A stretch of DNA of 39,813 nucleotides, taken from NCBI GenBank assembly GCA_018971775.1, contig JAGXAB010000061.1:1-39813 (forward strand). The letters are read 5' to 3'. A program made the position numbers and the translations under genes. This document shows positions 32,571 to 39,813 of the stretch, piece by piece. The notes under the pieces are model-generated. The model did no database searches. It was not told where the DNA came from and saw only the letters and a list, made by a program, of their open reading frames with translations. The stretch is from Cyanobacteria bacterium REEB67. GTDB lineage: Bacteria; Cyanobacteriota; Vampirovibrionia; Obscuribacterales; Obscuribacteraceae. Each line of letters starts with the position of its first letter. Within the stretch, counting starts at the first letter, position 1.

Positions 32571-33760
32571 GTCTCAGCAAGCACAACCGGTATCTTGTCC
32601 AGATCGAGAATGATCTGAGCAATTTCGTAGACCGCGTCGACCCGATCGAGATTATGGATGGCGGGCAGAGCCTGTCTCTGTCTGTCTGGTACTGGCTCCA
32701 GCTCTTCAACGATGGCCGTCAGGTCCGTCAGGGCCCGGATTGGTCTGGCTAGATTAGCGTCGACCAGCATCTGAATCGTGCCCATCTCCTGTGGCATCGG
32801 TTCGGTCAAAACGTTGATGGCCATCGGCAATCTTCGCGCTACGGCCTCAAATGTGGTCAGTCCGCCAGCCTTGGTGACAAGGAGGTCGGCTGCATTGAAA
32901 AGATCCGACACATCGTCGGTAAATCCGAGCACCACCGTCGGCAGTGCTTTGGAGATGCATTCGGCCATTTTGCTTCGCAGCACTTTGTTATTGCCGCATA
33001 AAACAATCACTTGAATCGGTCGTTTGACTTTTTTGAGCGCTTCGTACATCGCTACAAGCGCCCCACCACCTGCCCAGCCGCCAGATAAAAGTACGGTCAG
33101 GCGCTCGGGATCAAGGCCGAGATCAGCAAGTAATTTGGCGCGCGGTATCACAGCCGGATGGACAAAAACAGGCTCGACCGGCATCCCAATCGTCTTGATT
33201 TTTGCCGGATCAATACCCATCTCGATCAAGCGATTGCAGGCCAGATCATTTGGCGCAATCAACATGTTCGCGTCTTTGCAAGCCCAGCCGCTCCAGAGAT
33301 GGGCATTGGGGTCGGTGAGGACGACAATTAATTGGGTTTTTTCTAATCGGCCGGCATGCCGGCGGGCCAGGGCCATGTAATGGTTGACCATCGGATGTAC
33401 CGATACCACCACATCCGGTTGCACTCGTTTGTACAGTTTTGCCAGAAATTTGCGACAAAAGTAGTAGGCGAGGTAGTTTTCATTCGGCTTGAAGGTTTCG
33501 ATAAAACCGGTGTAGTACTTCATCCATTCCGGTTTGTGTCGCAGTAGATAATTGTAGAGTTGGACAAATTTTGCGTTGACTGCATTGGTTTCTTCAACCA
33601 CCGTTTCGACAAAAATCTCGACTCGATCCGATTGATTTTGCCTGGCACTGAGCTCTTTTAGTGCCTGGCAAATGGCATCTGCTGCGGTTTTATGACCACC
33701 GCCCGTATTGGCGTAGCAGATCAAGATACGAAATGGCTGATTGGCAGAAGAATTGTTCAA
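32567..33760 (-). CDS. MGDG synthase/UgtP-like glycosyltransferase (GT28)
   Basis: A 397-residue enzyme of the diacylglycerol glycosyltransferase type. RILICYANTGGGHKTAADAI (11-30) is the N-terminal MGDG-synthase motif. VVVSVHPMVNHYMA, LTDPNAHLWSGWACKDANM, VLLSGGWAGGG and TKAGGLTTFEAVARRLPMAI mark the GT28 C-terminal donor-binding half. It should transfer galactose or glucose from a UDP-sugar to diacylglycerol at the cytoplasmic membrane face. The start is TTG 33760, directly abutting the MlaD stop, so translation is probably coupled. There is no signal peptide. It is the third gene of an MlaE-MlaD-GT operon. Confidence 0.9.
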   Translation of the reverse strand: MNNSSANQPFRILICYANTGGGHKTAADAICQALKELSARQNQSDRVEIFVETVVEETNAVNAKFVQLYNYLLRHKPEWMKYYTGFIETFKPNENYLAYYFCRKFLAKLYKRVQPDVVVSVHPMVNHYMALARRHAGRLEKTQLIVVLTDPNAHLWSGWACKDANMLIAPNDLACNRLIEMGIDPAKIKTIGMPVEPVFVHPAVIPRAKLLADLGLDPERLTVLLSGGWAGGGALVAMYEALKKVKRPIQVIVLCGNNKVLRSKMAECISKALPTVVLGFTDDVSDLFNAADLLVTKAGGLTTFEAVARRLPMAINVLTEPMPQEMGTIQMLVDANLARPIRALTDLTAIVEELEPVPDRQRQALPAIHNLDRVDAVYEIAQIILDLDKIPVVLAET

Positions 33761-34981
33761 CTAATTTTTAACCGGGTCTGATTCTGAAGAATTACCTGGA
33801 TTACTGCCGCTCTGGTCCTTATTTTTGTCTTTGTCTTTTATTTTGACTGTGCCTTTCAGCGACTTGATATAGCCCGGTCTGCCAAAGACCATGTGCAACA
33901 AGGGTGCCCGCTGACCGAGTATCTGATTAATTTGCTTGGCGGCGGTATCGAGATGGTTGATGGCGTCCCTGGTCGTCGTCAGTGTATTTTTCAGATCGCC
34001 GCCATAGGTCGGTGATTTAAACATACTATCCACGTTGCGCATCGTCTCGTTGGCGCGGCTGAGAATATCTTTGAGATCTTTGCGCAGATCTTGGTCGGCC
34101 GTGATTTTCTGGACTTGCTCGACAGTTTCCTCGAGTTGGCCGGTTGTTTTGTGCAGGGTTTCGAGAGCGCTGATCAAATCCTTGCGCAGATCCTTATCGC
34201 TCAGGGTAACGTCGAGTTCGTGCATAGTCGTTTTGATCGTCTCAGCGGTTTCTTTCGCCGTGCGCATGGTTTCTTTCAAATCGTCTGAAAAGTGTGGATT
34301 GTCCAGTATTTTGTTGAGGTGGCGAGAAGTGGCGGTCGCTTCGCGAGTGAGTATTTTCAGGTCCTTTTCCATCGGCAAAGCCGCGTCCACAACCGGCATT
34401 GTTTTCGTCGCCAGCATGGCCAGCTGGTCGGCGGCACGCACGAGTCGAATACGGTCGGCGTCGAAGTTATCAGCCAGTTTATTCATGTCGATGCGGCTCA
34501 GGCCTAGTACCAGGTTGTTCAAAGCCAGCTCCGGTCTGACCGGATCTTCTCCCTCGACCTTGCTTTCGTTTGCCAGCTCGGGAAGCTCCGCTTCTCCAGG
34601 CTTTCTTTCCGGAACGATGATTTCTACGTATTTTGCTCCAACAATGCCATTGTTCAAAATCGTAAATCGTGAGCCCTGAGGCATTTTTACTTTGTGTTTC
34701 GTGATTTTGAGGCGGGCCAGGACACGGTGCTCGCCAATCCAGCTCAAATGGTCGACTGCACCGATACGCACTCCGTCTTCGAAGACGTTGGCGCTTTCAC
34801 CGAGCTGGGCGATGTCGTGGAAATAGACATTGATGAAGCGAGGCTGGTGCATGTGATAGTTGTCTCGCAACCAGAGGCCGCCCATGACCAGCATGACCAG
34901 AGCGACAGTGGAGAATACGCCGAGCGAGCCGTCGGCGATCAGGTTGGATTCCTTTTTTTCTTCTCTGCTTTCTTCAGTCAT
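33761..34981 (-). CDS. MCE/MlaD-family lipid transport protein
   Basis: A 406-residue protein with one N-terminal transmembrane helix (about 20-38) and an MCE domain (about 47-125, with FINVYFHDIAQLGESANVFEDGVRIGAV and GIVGAKYVEI). A long predicted coiled coil follows (about 150-350), with repeats of LKDILSRANETMRNVD type. MCE proteins form hexameric channels or tubes that carry lipids between membranes with an MlaE-type permease; the plant plastid counterpart is TGD2. The Lys/Asp-rich tail is low-complexity. It lies 31 bp after mlaE. Confidence 0.9.
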   Translation of the reverse strand: MTEESREEKKESNLIADGSLGVFSTVALVMLVMGGLWLRDNYHMHQPRFINVYFHDIAQLGESANVFEDGVRIGAVDHLSWIGEHRVLARLKITKHKVKMPQGSRFTILNNGIVGAKYVEIIVPERKPGEAELPELANESKVEGEDPVRPELALNNLVLGLSRIDMNKLADNFDADRIRLVRAADQLAMLATKTMPVVDAALPMEKDLKILTREATATSRHLNKILDNPHFSDDLKETMRTAKETAETIKTTMHELDVTLSDKDLRKDLISALETLHKTTGQLEETVEQVQKITADQDLRKDLKDILSRANETMRNVDSMFKSPTYGGDLKNTLTTTRDAINHLDTAAKQINQILGQRAPLLHMVFGRPGYIKSLKGTVKIKDKDKNKDQSGSNPGNSSESDPVKN

Positions 34982-35012
34982 GGTCCTGGCTATTGTAGTT
35001 GCATTTACGGTT

Positions 35013-35789
35013 CTAATTGAGATAGGCTAGTAAAGAGACGATCAGATTAGCGACAAAACCGCAAATGAAGAGCGCTGTGACGGCACGCGCCGCTACCGAA
35101 TAGGCGGCACCATTTTTATTGCCGGCTGCCAATCTGCCGGCCACGCATCCGGCAAAGATGGCGATTGGCGGATTAACAAGAATGAGTTTGATAAAGTAGA
35201 CAGTCAAATCCTTCACGGTGATAGCTTCGCGGGCGCACTCTAAAAATTGTTGGGTGGTACTGACCGTCAGAAGCGGGGTGGCCAATGCGCCGGTGATAAA
35301 GCCGATTGCCAGTCCATAGCCACCAAGCGGGATGGACATCAGTAGCGCGGCCATCAATCTAGGGGCAATGAAGTCGGCTGCATAGTCGCTGTCGCTGGCT
35401 CCTGGGTTGTCGCAGTCGTATTGCTGGGCTTGATCGGCCACCATCGCCGCCACCCTGGCACACCAGGCCAGACTGACGGTGAGCGGACCCACTTCGCGCA
35501 AAAGGCCTAGAGATATGACTGCTCCAGCCAGATCTTGTGCCTGATATTTTTCCAACTCGACAACACACTGCATCGTCAGGGCAATGGCCACGACAACCGC
35601 CGCCAGCGCAACGAGGTGGAAGGATTGCGGTCCCATCCACTGGAATATCGCTCGCATTTCATGGCGAAAGCGCCAGCGGGGCAGGGATAGCAAAGTCAGA
35701 CCTAAGTATCTAGTAGCTCGTCCGAGAGGGGCGAGCCAGAGGATGAGATCAACTCCAGGCAATCGTTTCGCTACGCTCGTTAAGGACAT
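35013..35789 (-). CDS. MlaE-family ABC lipid transporter permease
   Basis: A 258-residue permease with about five hydrophobic helices. The MlaE core is LLREVGPLTVSLAWCARVAAMVADQ (the coupling region, compare REIGP in the family), then SIPLGGYGLAIGFITGALATPLL and the late VNPPIAIFAGCVAGRLAAG. It corresponds to TGD1 of plastids and works with an MCE protein and an ATPase. No MlaF/TGD3-type ATPase gene is in the window. The ATG at 35787-35789 has only a weak ribosome-binding site. It is the first gene of the operon. Confidence 0.9.
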   Translation of the reverse strand: MSLTSVAKRLPGVDLILWLAPLGRATRYLGLTLLSLPRWRFRHEMRAIFQWMGPQSFHLVALAAVVVAIALTMQCVVELEKYQAQDLAGAVISLGLLREVGPLTVSLAWCARVAAMVADQAQQYDCDNPGASDSDYAADFIAPRLMAALLMSIPLGGYGLAIGFITGALATPLLTVSTTQQFLECAREAITVKDLTVYFIKLILVNPPIAIFAGCVAGRLAAGNKNGAAYSVAARAVTALFICGFVANLIVSLLAYLN

Positions 35790-35898
35790 TTAATCCATTG
35801 GGCCTCGACTAAACTAGTCCGTAAAACAATTTGGGACTTAATGATACTGACAGATTGTTGCTGCTTTTGTGCCAGGGAGGTTGGCCGGGCACATTAGA

Positions 35899-35925
35899 GG
35901 GATCGGTCGATTTCCTGCCGATCCC
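35899..35925 (-). terminator. Hairpin downstream of the SDR remnant
   Basis: GGGATCGG (35899-35906) and CCGATCCC (35918-35925) form an eight-bp perfect stem with an 11-base loop, six bp beyond the SDR remnant stop on the minus strand. Read leftward it is followed by TCTAAT, a poor T-run. Confidence 0.45.
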
Positions 35926-35930
35926 ACCAC

Positions 35931-36047
35931 CTAGGTGATCGCTCTGACGACACCGCCGTCCACTCGTATGGCACTGCCGGTGGTGGCGGCAGCGAGGGAG
36001 TGTGAACCCGTGACCAGAGCGATTTTATCGGCGATTTGCAGATCCAT
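35931..36047 (-). pseudogene. Short-chain dehydrogenase remnant with its middle deleted
   Basis: This 38-codon frame joins the start of an SDR (MDLQIADKIALVTGS, the Rossmann first strand) directly to an SDR C-terminus (TTGSAIRVDGGVVRAIT, then stop). About 200 residues, including the YxxxK active site, are absent, yet the frame is intact. An SDR cannot function this way. It starts seven bp after the GNAT stop, so it was probably the second gene of a GNAT-SDR operon and still has a hairpin after its stop. An ATCGCTCTG/CAGAGCGAT inverted pair (35938-35946, 36015-36023) lies inside it. Confidence 0.75.
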
Positions 36048-36054
36048 GAGTGGG

Positions 36055-36600
36055 TCAGTCTCCCTTGCGGTGAAGTTTTAATTTTGTCTGGTCAAAAATG
36101 GCATAAACCAGTTGATCGCAGAGCTTGCCATCCTTATAAACCGAATTTTTCAAACGGCCCTCGTACTCCCAATCGTTTTTTTCCAGAACTTTAGCCGAAG
36201 CCGGATTCCAGGCAAATATCGTGGCATATAGGCGGATCAGGTCAAAATGTTTGAGATACCATGGCGCCATGTGTCTGACGACTGTGGTCATGATGCCGCG
36301 CCCCCAGTAAGCTTCGCCTAACCAGTAGCCAAATTCGGCACTGCAGGCATGCACGTCTGATTGCTGGAGAATGCCTACGCCGCCAACTACCTGGCCATCG
36401 ACGGCAATGGCAAAGTTGGATTCTGGATCGAGGCACCTGGCCAGGTCGATCCATTCTTCGGCATCTCTGACGGTATAGGGATTGGGGAAGCGGTCGCGCA
36501 AATTAATCCAGACTTTTTTGTTGTTGGCATTTTTGGCGATCGATGCTGCGTCTCCGTTCTCGAAGGAGCGGATTAAACAGTTGCCAAGATCGATGCGCAT
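36055..36600 (-). CDS. GNAT family N-acetyltransferase (RimJ/RimL type)
   Basis: From ATG 36600 (MRIDLGNCLIRSFENGD) the protein has 181 residues, a normal GNAT length; a further upstream ATG (36705) would add 35 residues that do not fit the family. FAIAVDGQVVGGVGIL is the central strand pair, EFGYWLGEAYWGRGIMTTVVRHM is the acetyl-CoA-binding loop (Q/RGxGx type), and NPASAKVLEKNDWEYEGRLKNSVYKDG is the C-terminal RimJ/L segment. The substrate is a protein N-terminus or small molecule, undetermined. AGAAG lies four nt before the ATG. It is followed on the same strand by the SDR remnant. Confidence 0.9.
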   Translation of the reverse strand: MRIDLGNCLIRSFENGDAASIAKNANNKKVWINLRDRFPNPYTVRDAEEWIDLARCLDPESNFAIAVDGQVVGGVGILQQSDVHACSAEFGYWLGEAYWGRGIMTTVVRHMAPWYLKHFDLIRLYATIFAWNPASAKVLEKNDWEYEGRLKNSVYKDGKLCDQLVYAIFDQTKLKLHRKGD

Positions 36601-36714
36601 GGTCTTCTCGCGGGCATTTGGAGGTTTTATTCTGATGGATGTCAGTTTATCATCCCGTTCTGAGAGATAGAGATTGAGCGATTTTTGTTTGTTATAAAGT
36701 GGCATAAAATGATC

Positions 36715-38880
36715 ATGTCTGATTTTGATGCCGAGAGTCTGGAGCGCACGGTTGTCCGCCGTGCAGATGAGGTTGCAGATGAACTGTCGCCTGCTTGGGG
36801 GCCTGCTCGCGAAAGAGAGGTCGGAGACATTGTCGGTGCCCAGTACAAACTGACCTCAGTGCTAGGTAGAGGTGGTATGGGGGTGGTTTTTTGCGCAGAG
36901 CATTTAACGATTGGCCGCGAATACGCCCTGAAGACATTAGCCGTGGAGCGCGCCGGGGAGATTCACGGCAAACGCTTCAAGAGCGAAGGCCGGGCTATTG
37001 CTCGCCTCGACCATCGCAATATCGTCAAAGTCTACGATATGGGTGTCGATAGTTCCGGTTGCATGTATTACGTTATGGACCGTCTCGATGGCATCTCGCT
37101 TGCCGAAATGATCGATCCGCGCAATTTACTTCCACTTGAGACTATTCTTGCAATTTTTAGTCAGATCTGCGCCGGTCTGGGTTATGCACACAGACAGGGC
37201 CTCGTGCACCGCGACGTCAAACCATCCAACATAATCTTGTGCAAAGCGGACAAGGCCAGGTCTATCCGCGAAAATCCACTGGTCAAAATCATCGACTATG
37301 GTCTGGTCAAGGAAGTTACCGCTGATTCACGTTTCGCTCAAAGCGAGACAAGTAATGGTCAGGTCTGCGGTAGTCCGCTTTACATGAGCCCGGAACAGGG
37401 CATGGGCAGCCGCGTCGATGAACGCTCTGATATTTATTCACTTGGTTGCACGCTCTTCGAATGTTTGACCGGAGAGCCGCCTTTTAATGGTAAAAATGCC
37501 ATCGAAACTGCTTTTTTGCATCAATATCGTCCAGTGCCGAGTCTGCAGGAGTATCGACCGGATAAGAAATATCCGGCCAATCTCGAGCAAGTGGTGGCGC
37601 GCATGCTCGAAAAATCTGCGGTCAGGCGCTATCAGACTATGGAGCAAGTGGCCCAGGATCTGGAGCGAGTCAAAATCGGCGCTTCGGTAAATCGTGAAGC
37701 CGCTTACATTCCGTCGGGACGACGTACTGTCACGGGTCGGTTGGATGGCACTGTTCATGACACCGATGATGATGGCACGCTGCCTGTGAAATTGCGTCGT
37801 CACTGGCCGGTGGCCGCAGCCATTGCTGTCGGCGTGCTGATTAGTCTGACTGCTCTCACTGCGACCGTCTACACTCTTTTTGCTCCAAAAAATGCTGAAG
37901 ACAAATATATGATCAGCGCCGGCTACGTGGAAGACCCGGTTATGATGCGAGCACATGATGTTTTTAAAAGCTGTCCGCAGATCAGCAATGGTGTTGTCGA
38001 GCTAAACGGCGTGGAAAAGAGAGTCTTCAATTTTCCCTCGGTCTCCCTGGGTTTCATCAGTTGGGGTCCTGACGGATCGGCAATGGTGCCGGCGCAAGGA
38101 CAAATCCTTGTACCGCCCGGTGATCCCGTGACGCTCTATTTACCACGGCCGGAGGGCCTTGCTACTCGTGCGTTTCCTGGTGTACTGACTAAAATCGGTC
38201 CGACCGACATAGACGAGGTGCGTATAACCGAGCCGGCGCAGCCCAATGGTGAGCATCTCCTCACATCAGAATTGCGACCTGAGTTGATTGAGGCGATGAA
38301 GGACTGGAAGAACCTTCGCCGTGTCAGTTTTTACCATTGCTATATCAAAGGAAAGGCCATGGCTTCACTCAATGACCTGCCGGCGGTAAATGAATTGCGC
38401 ATGCGCGATGCCGAATTTTTGGCGGAAGAGCTGGCCCGGGTGAAGTGGCTCAAAAATGTCACCGTTCTCGATATAAAAGGTTGTAAGGACTGCGGCGTTG
38501 TCCTGCGCGCTTTATCTGGTTCTACGCAGCTCCATGAGATCACTATTGATTCCACTTCACCTTCGGCCGCCGACCTCGAATATTTGTCTCAATGCCCCAA
38601 ACTGGAATTTATTTCTTGTGAAGATCTTGAGCTGGATCGAGCTAAAGCTGCTGCTTTGGCAAGGACTCCCCATCTTTCCTCGCTAAATTTGAAAGGAAGT
38701 ATATTTGCAGCCGGAGCTCTGGCCGAGCTCGGCAAATCGCGTTCTCTGGCTGATCTCAACGTGATTTATGCTTCCCTCGATGAGAATGAACTGAGCGCCT
38801 TCCGCCGGGCAAAACCAAACTGTCGTTTGCGCTATGAGCGTTTTAGGCAAAATGATTTAGGCAAGGGATCGATTTTTTAG
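36715..38880 (+). CDS. Membrane Ser/Thr protein kinase with leucine-rich repeat extracytoplasmic domain (paralogue)
   Basis: 721 residues from ATG 36715; ATG 36709 and TTG 36685 are also in frame. It has the same layout as the kinase at 19977: glycine loop GRGGMG (51-56), ALKTL lysine, HRDVKPSN (165-172), SPE, a transmembrane helix (about 364-388), an ISNGV/FNFP/LG-x-ISW module (about 423-450) and LRR-like repeats (about 530-710). The Mg-binding motif reads DYG (IIDYGLVKE) instead of DFG, which is tolerated in some kinases. N-terminal to the kinase is a 45-residue acidic arm. It is divergent from the GNAT gene. Confidence 0.92.
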   Translation: MSDFDAESLERTVVRRADEVADELSPAWGPAREREVGDIVGAQYKLTSVLGRGGMGVVFCAEHLTIGREYALKTLAVERAGEIHGKRFKSEGRAIARLDHRNIVKVYDMGVDSSGCMYYVMDRLDGISLAEMIDPRNLLPLETILAIFSQICAGLGYAHRQGLVHRDVKPSNIILCKADKARSIRENPLVKIIDYGLVKEVTADSRFAQSETSNGQVCGSPLYMSPEQGMGSRVDERSDIYSLGCTLFECLTGEPPFNGKNAIETAFLHQYRPVPSLQEYRPDKKYPANLEQVVARMLEKSAVRRYQTMEQVAQDLERVKIGASVNREAAYIPSGRRTVTGRLDGTVHDTDDDGTLPVKLRRHWPVAAAIAVGVLISLTALTATVYTLFAPKNAEDKYMISAGYVEDPVMMRAHDVFKSCPQISNGVVELNGVEKRVFNFPSVSLGFISWGPDGSAMVPAQGQILVPPGDPVTLYLPRPEGLATRAFPGVLTKIGPTDIDEVRITEPAQPNGEHLLTSELRPELIEAMKDWKNLRRVSFYHCYIKGKAMASLNDLPAVNELRMRDAEFLAEELARVKWLKNVTVLDIKGCKDCGVVLRALSGSTQLHEITIDSTSPSAADLEYLSQCPKLEFISCEDLELDRAKAAALARTPHLSSLNLKGSIFAAGALAELGKSRSLADLNVIYASLDENELSAFRRAKPNCRLRYERFRQNDLGKGSIF

Positions 38881-38923
38881 TTTAGTATGACGGATCGTTT
38901 TTGTCCCTGGGAATTCTTCTTGC

Positions 38924-39634
38924 ATGTTTATCAAGTTCATTCTTGTCTGCCAGCCGCTGATTATCATTTACTGTTATCTTGCCCTTATGCCGGTCTGCGC
39001 TGCTGAAGCGGATCTGACCGCGCAGTCCTATCTGAAGAAAATTCAAGAAAAAATGCAAGTTGCCTGGGGGCATCATCGGCCCCATCAGTCTCTTCGCTTT
39101 CCAGGCATGGCGCCCCATGTTTTGATCGAAATCAGCGCCGATGGAAATATCGCCAAATTGTCGATTTCGCAATCCTCCAGCGATCCCGTTACCGATAAAC
39201 TTGCTCTACAGTGCGTGCAGGAGTCTGCTCCGTTCGGGCCAGTGCCTGCTTCTCTGGCAAAGGAAAATCTGAAAATAGACTACGAATTTCGGATCAACTA
39301 TGTCGGTTTTTATACTGAAAATCTATCGCGTCGAGATAAGAAAGCGATTGCTGAGGCCGAGGCTTTGTTTAGCCAAGGAAAATTTGAAGACGCCGTGCAC
39401 ATCCTCGACCTAAGACTTTTAAGTAAGCCGCAATTCGATTTGAAAACCAGAACTCTGACAAAAAAATTGGCAGAGTTCTATTTAAATCAGGCGATTATCA
39501 TTTCCCGAGAGGATGGCCGGGCGGAGGAAGCCATAGCCCTGGCTGAAAAATCAAAAACCTACGGGTCAAATCCTACTTACGCGCAGGAAGTGATCGATCG
39601 ATTGAGGAAGGATAAGAAAACGCCGTCATCATAA
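38924..39634 (+). CDS. Secreted TonB C-terminal-domain protein with helical repeat tail
   Basis: In this 236-residue protein a signal peptide (FIKFILVCQPLIIIYCYLALMPVCAA) is followed by a TonB-C-like domain. This runs YLKKIQEKMQVAWGHHRP, VLIEISADGNIAKLSISQSSSDPVTDKLALQCVQESAPFGPVP, a typical energy-transducer C-terminal pattern but without the N-terminal anchor and Pro-rich region of true TonB. Residues about 145-225 are helical and TPR-like (AEALFSQGKFEDAVHILD). It lies 43 bp after the kinase stop on the same strand and could be co-transcribed. The Shine-Dalgarno is weak. Confidence 0.78.
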   Translation: MFIKFILVCQPLIIIYCYLALMPVCAAEADLTAQSYLKKIQEKMQVAWGHHRPHQSLRFPGMAPHVLIEISADGNIAKLSISQSSSDPVTDKLALQCVQESAPFGPVPASLAKENLKIDYEFRINYVGFYTENLSRRDKKAIAEAEALFSQGKFEDAVHILDLRLLSKPQFDLKTRTLTKKLAEFYLNQAIIISREDGRAEEAIALAEKSKTYGSNPTYAQEVIDRLRKDKKTPSS

Positions 39635-39742
39635 TAGATGGAGGCCTTCCTGGGAAAGCGTTGTCTGTAAGCCGACAAACGAACTTGTCATTTGTCGCGA
39701 CAATAACTTCAACCTCGTGACATCAAAGCGGGTAAGAATGGC

Positions 39743-39776
39743 AAGACAGGTTGACGCGCAAGCGTTAACCTGTCTT
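39743..39776 (+). terminator. Rho-independent-type terminator with GNRA tetraloop
   Basis: AAGACAGGTTGACGC (39743-39757) pairs fully with 39762-39776 (one G-U) around a GCAA tetraloop. A T-run begins seven bases later (CTTTTTG). It ends the kinase/TonB-like transcription unit, 109 bp after the stop. The arms share AAGACAGG/CCTGTCTT with the terminator at 19930-19967. The remaining sequence to 39813 shows no gene. Confidence 0.75.
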
Positions 39777-39813
39777 CTGCCGCTTTTTGTGTTTCTGGCA
39801 CTTTTTTAGATCA

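Noticed and set aside
36601..36705. Upstream ATG extending the GNAT protein by 35 residues
   Set aside because: The extension does not fit the family, and ATG 36600 gives the usual length.
1..39813. tRNA genes, CRISPR arrays, insertion sequences or prophage genes
   Set aside because: I read through the gaps and found no cloverleaf, spaced repeats, transposase or phage-like gene. The fold at 641-733 was considered as a tRNA and rejected because arm lengths and T-loop do not fit.

Overview
The window carries a bacterial replication-origin neighbourhood (rnpA-rpmH divergent from dnaA-dnaN) followed by about 35 kb of mostly lineage-specific genes. The best guess for the host is a non-photosynthetic relative of the cyanobacteria (Vampirovibrionia/Melainabacteria, Obscuribacterales-like). 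This is inference from the mix of genes: paralogous Ser/Thr kinases with LRR tails, an MGDG-synthase-type glycosyltransferase beside a TGD-like MCE transporter, a DesC-type desaturase, a biliverdin-type phytochrome sensor and an Rcp1-like receiver. No photosynthesis gene is present. TTG and GTG starts are common. I see no insertion sequence, CRISPR array, tRNA or rRNA.

Layout. 1-522: rnpA (cut by the window edge) and rpmH, leftward. 523-848: shared leader with a folded inverted-repeat element and one DnaA-box-like site. 849-4235: dnaA and dnaN, separated by a 447-bp gap that holds four further DnaA-box-like 9-mers and a 19-bp inverted repeat, a candidate oriC. 4323-12095: DUF2071, DUF4239, a secreted caspase-like protein with an EF-hand, a DUF1800/DUF1501/PLP-decarboxylase run, and a flavin reductase-like protein. 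12452-18377: an XRE regulator and a cluster of secreted proteins of unknown function. 19020-22850: fatty acid desaturase, first Ser/Thr kinase, membrane-anchored receiver protein. 23056-26331: beta carbonic anhydrase, GlsB-like membrane protein, Tat-exported GH30 hydrolase, and a 5'-damaged dienelactone hydrolase. 26665-32087: a light-signalling block made of a hybrid histidine kinase (REC-PAS-HK-REC-LRV) tail to tail with a phytochrome photosensory module that has no output domain, itself preceded by a LOG-family protein with an unusual N-terminal extension. 32355-36600: a small ORF, then MlaE-MlaD-galactolipid-synthase-like genes, a collapsed SDR gene and a GNAT acetyltransferase. 36715-39813: second Ser/Thr kinase, a TonB-C/TPR-like secreted protein and a strong terminator.

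How the genes may work together. The split phytochrome module and the neighbouring hybrid kinase look like a two-protein photoreceptor. MlaE/MlaD with the GT28 enzyme resembles, in one operon, the plastid arrangement in which TGD proteins feed lipid to MGDG synthase. The two kinases are full-length paralogues that share an unusual extracytoplasmic module. Two genes (DLH at 25686-26331, SDR at 35931-36047) each appear to have lost an internal segment, so the region is either decaying locally or carries assembly deletions. These functional links are inferred from sequence and gene order only.
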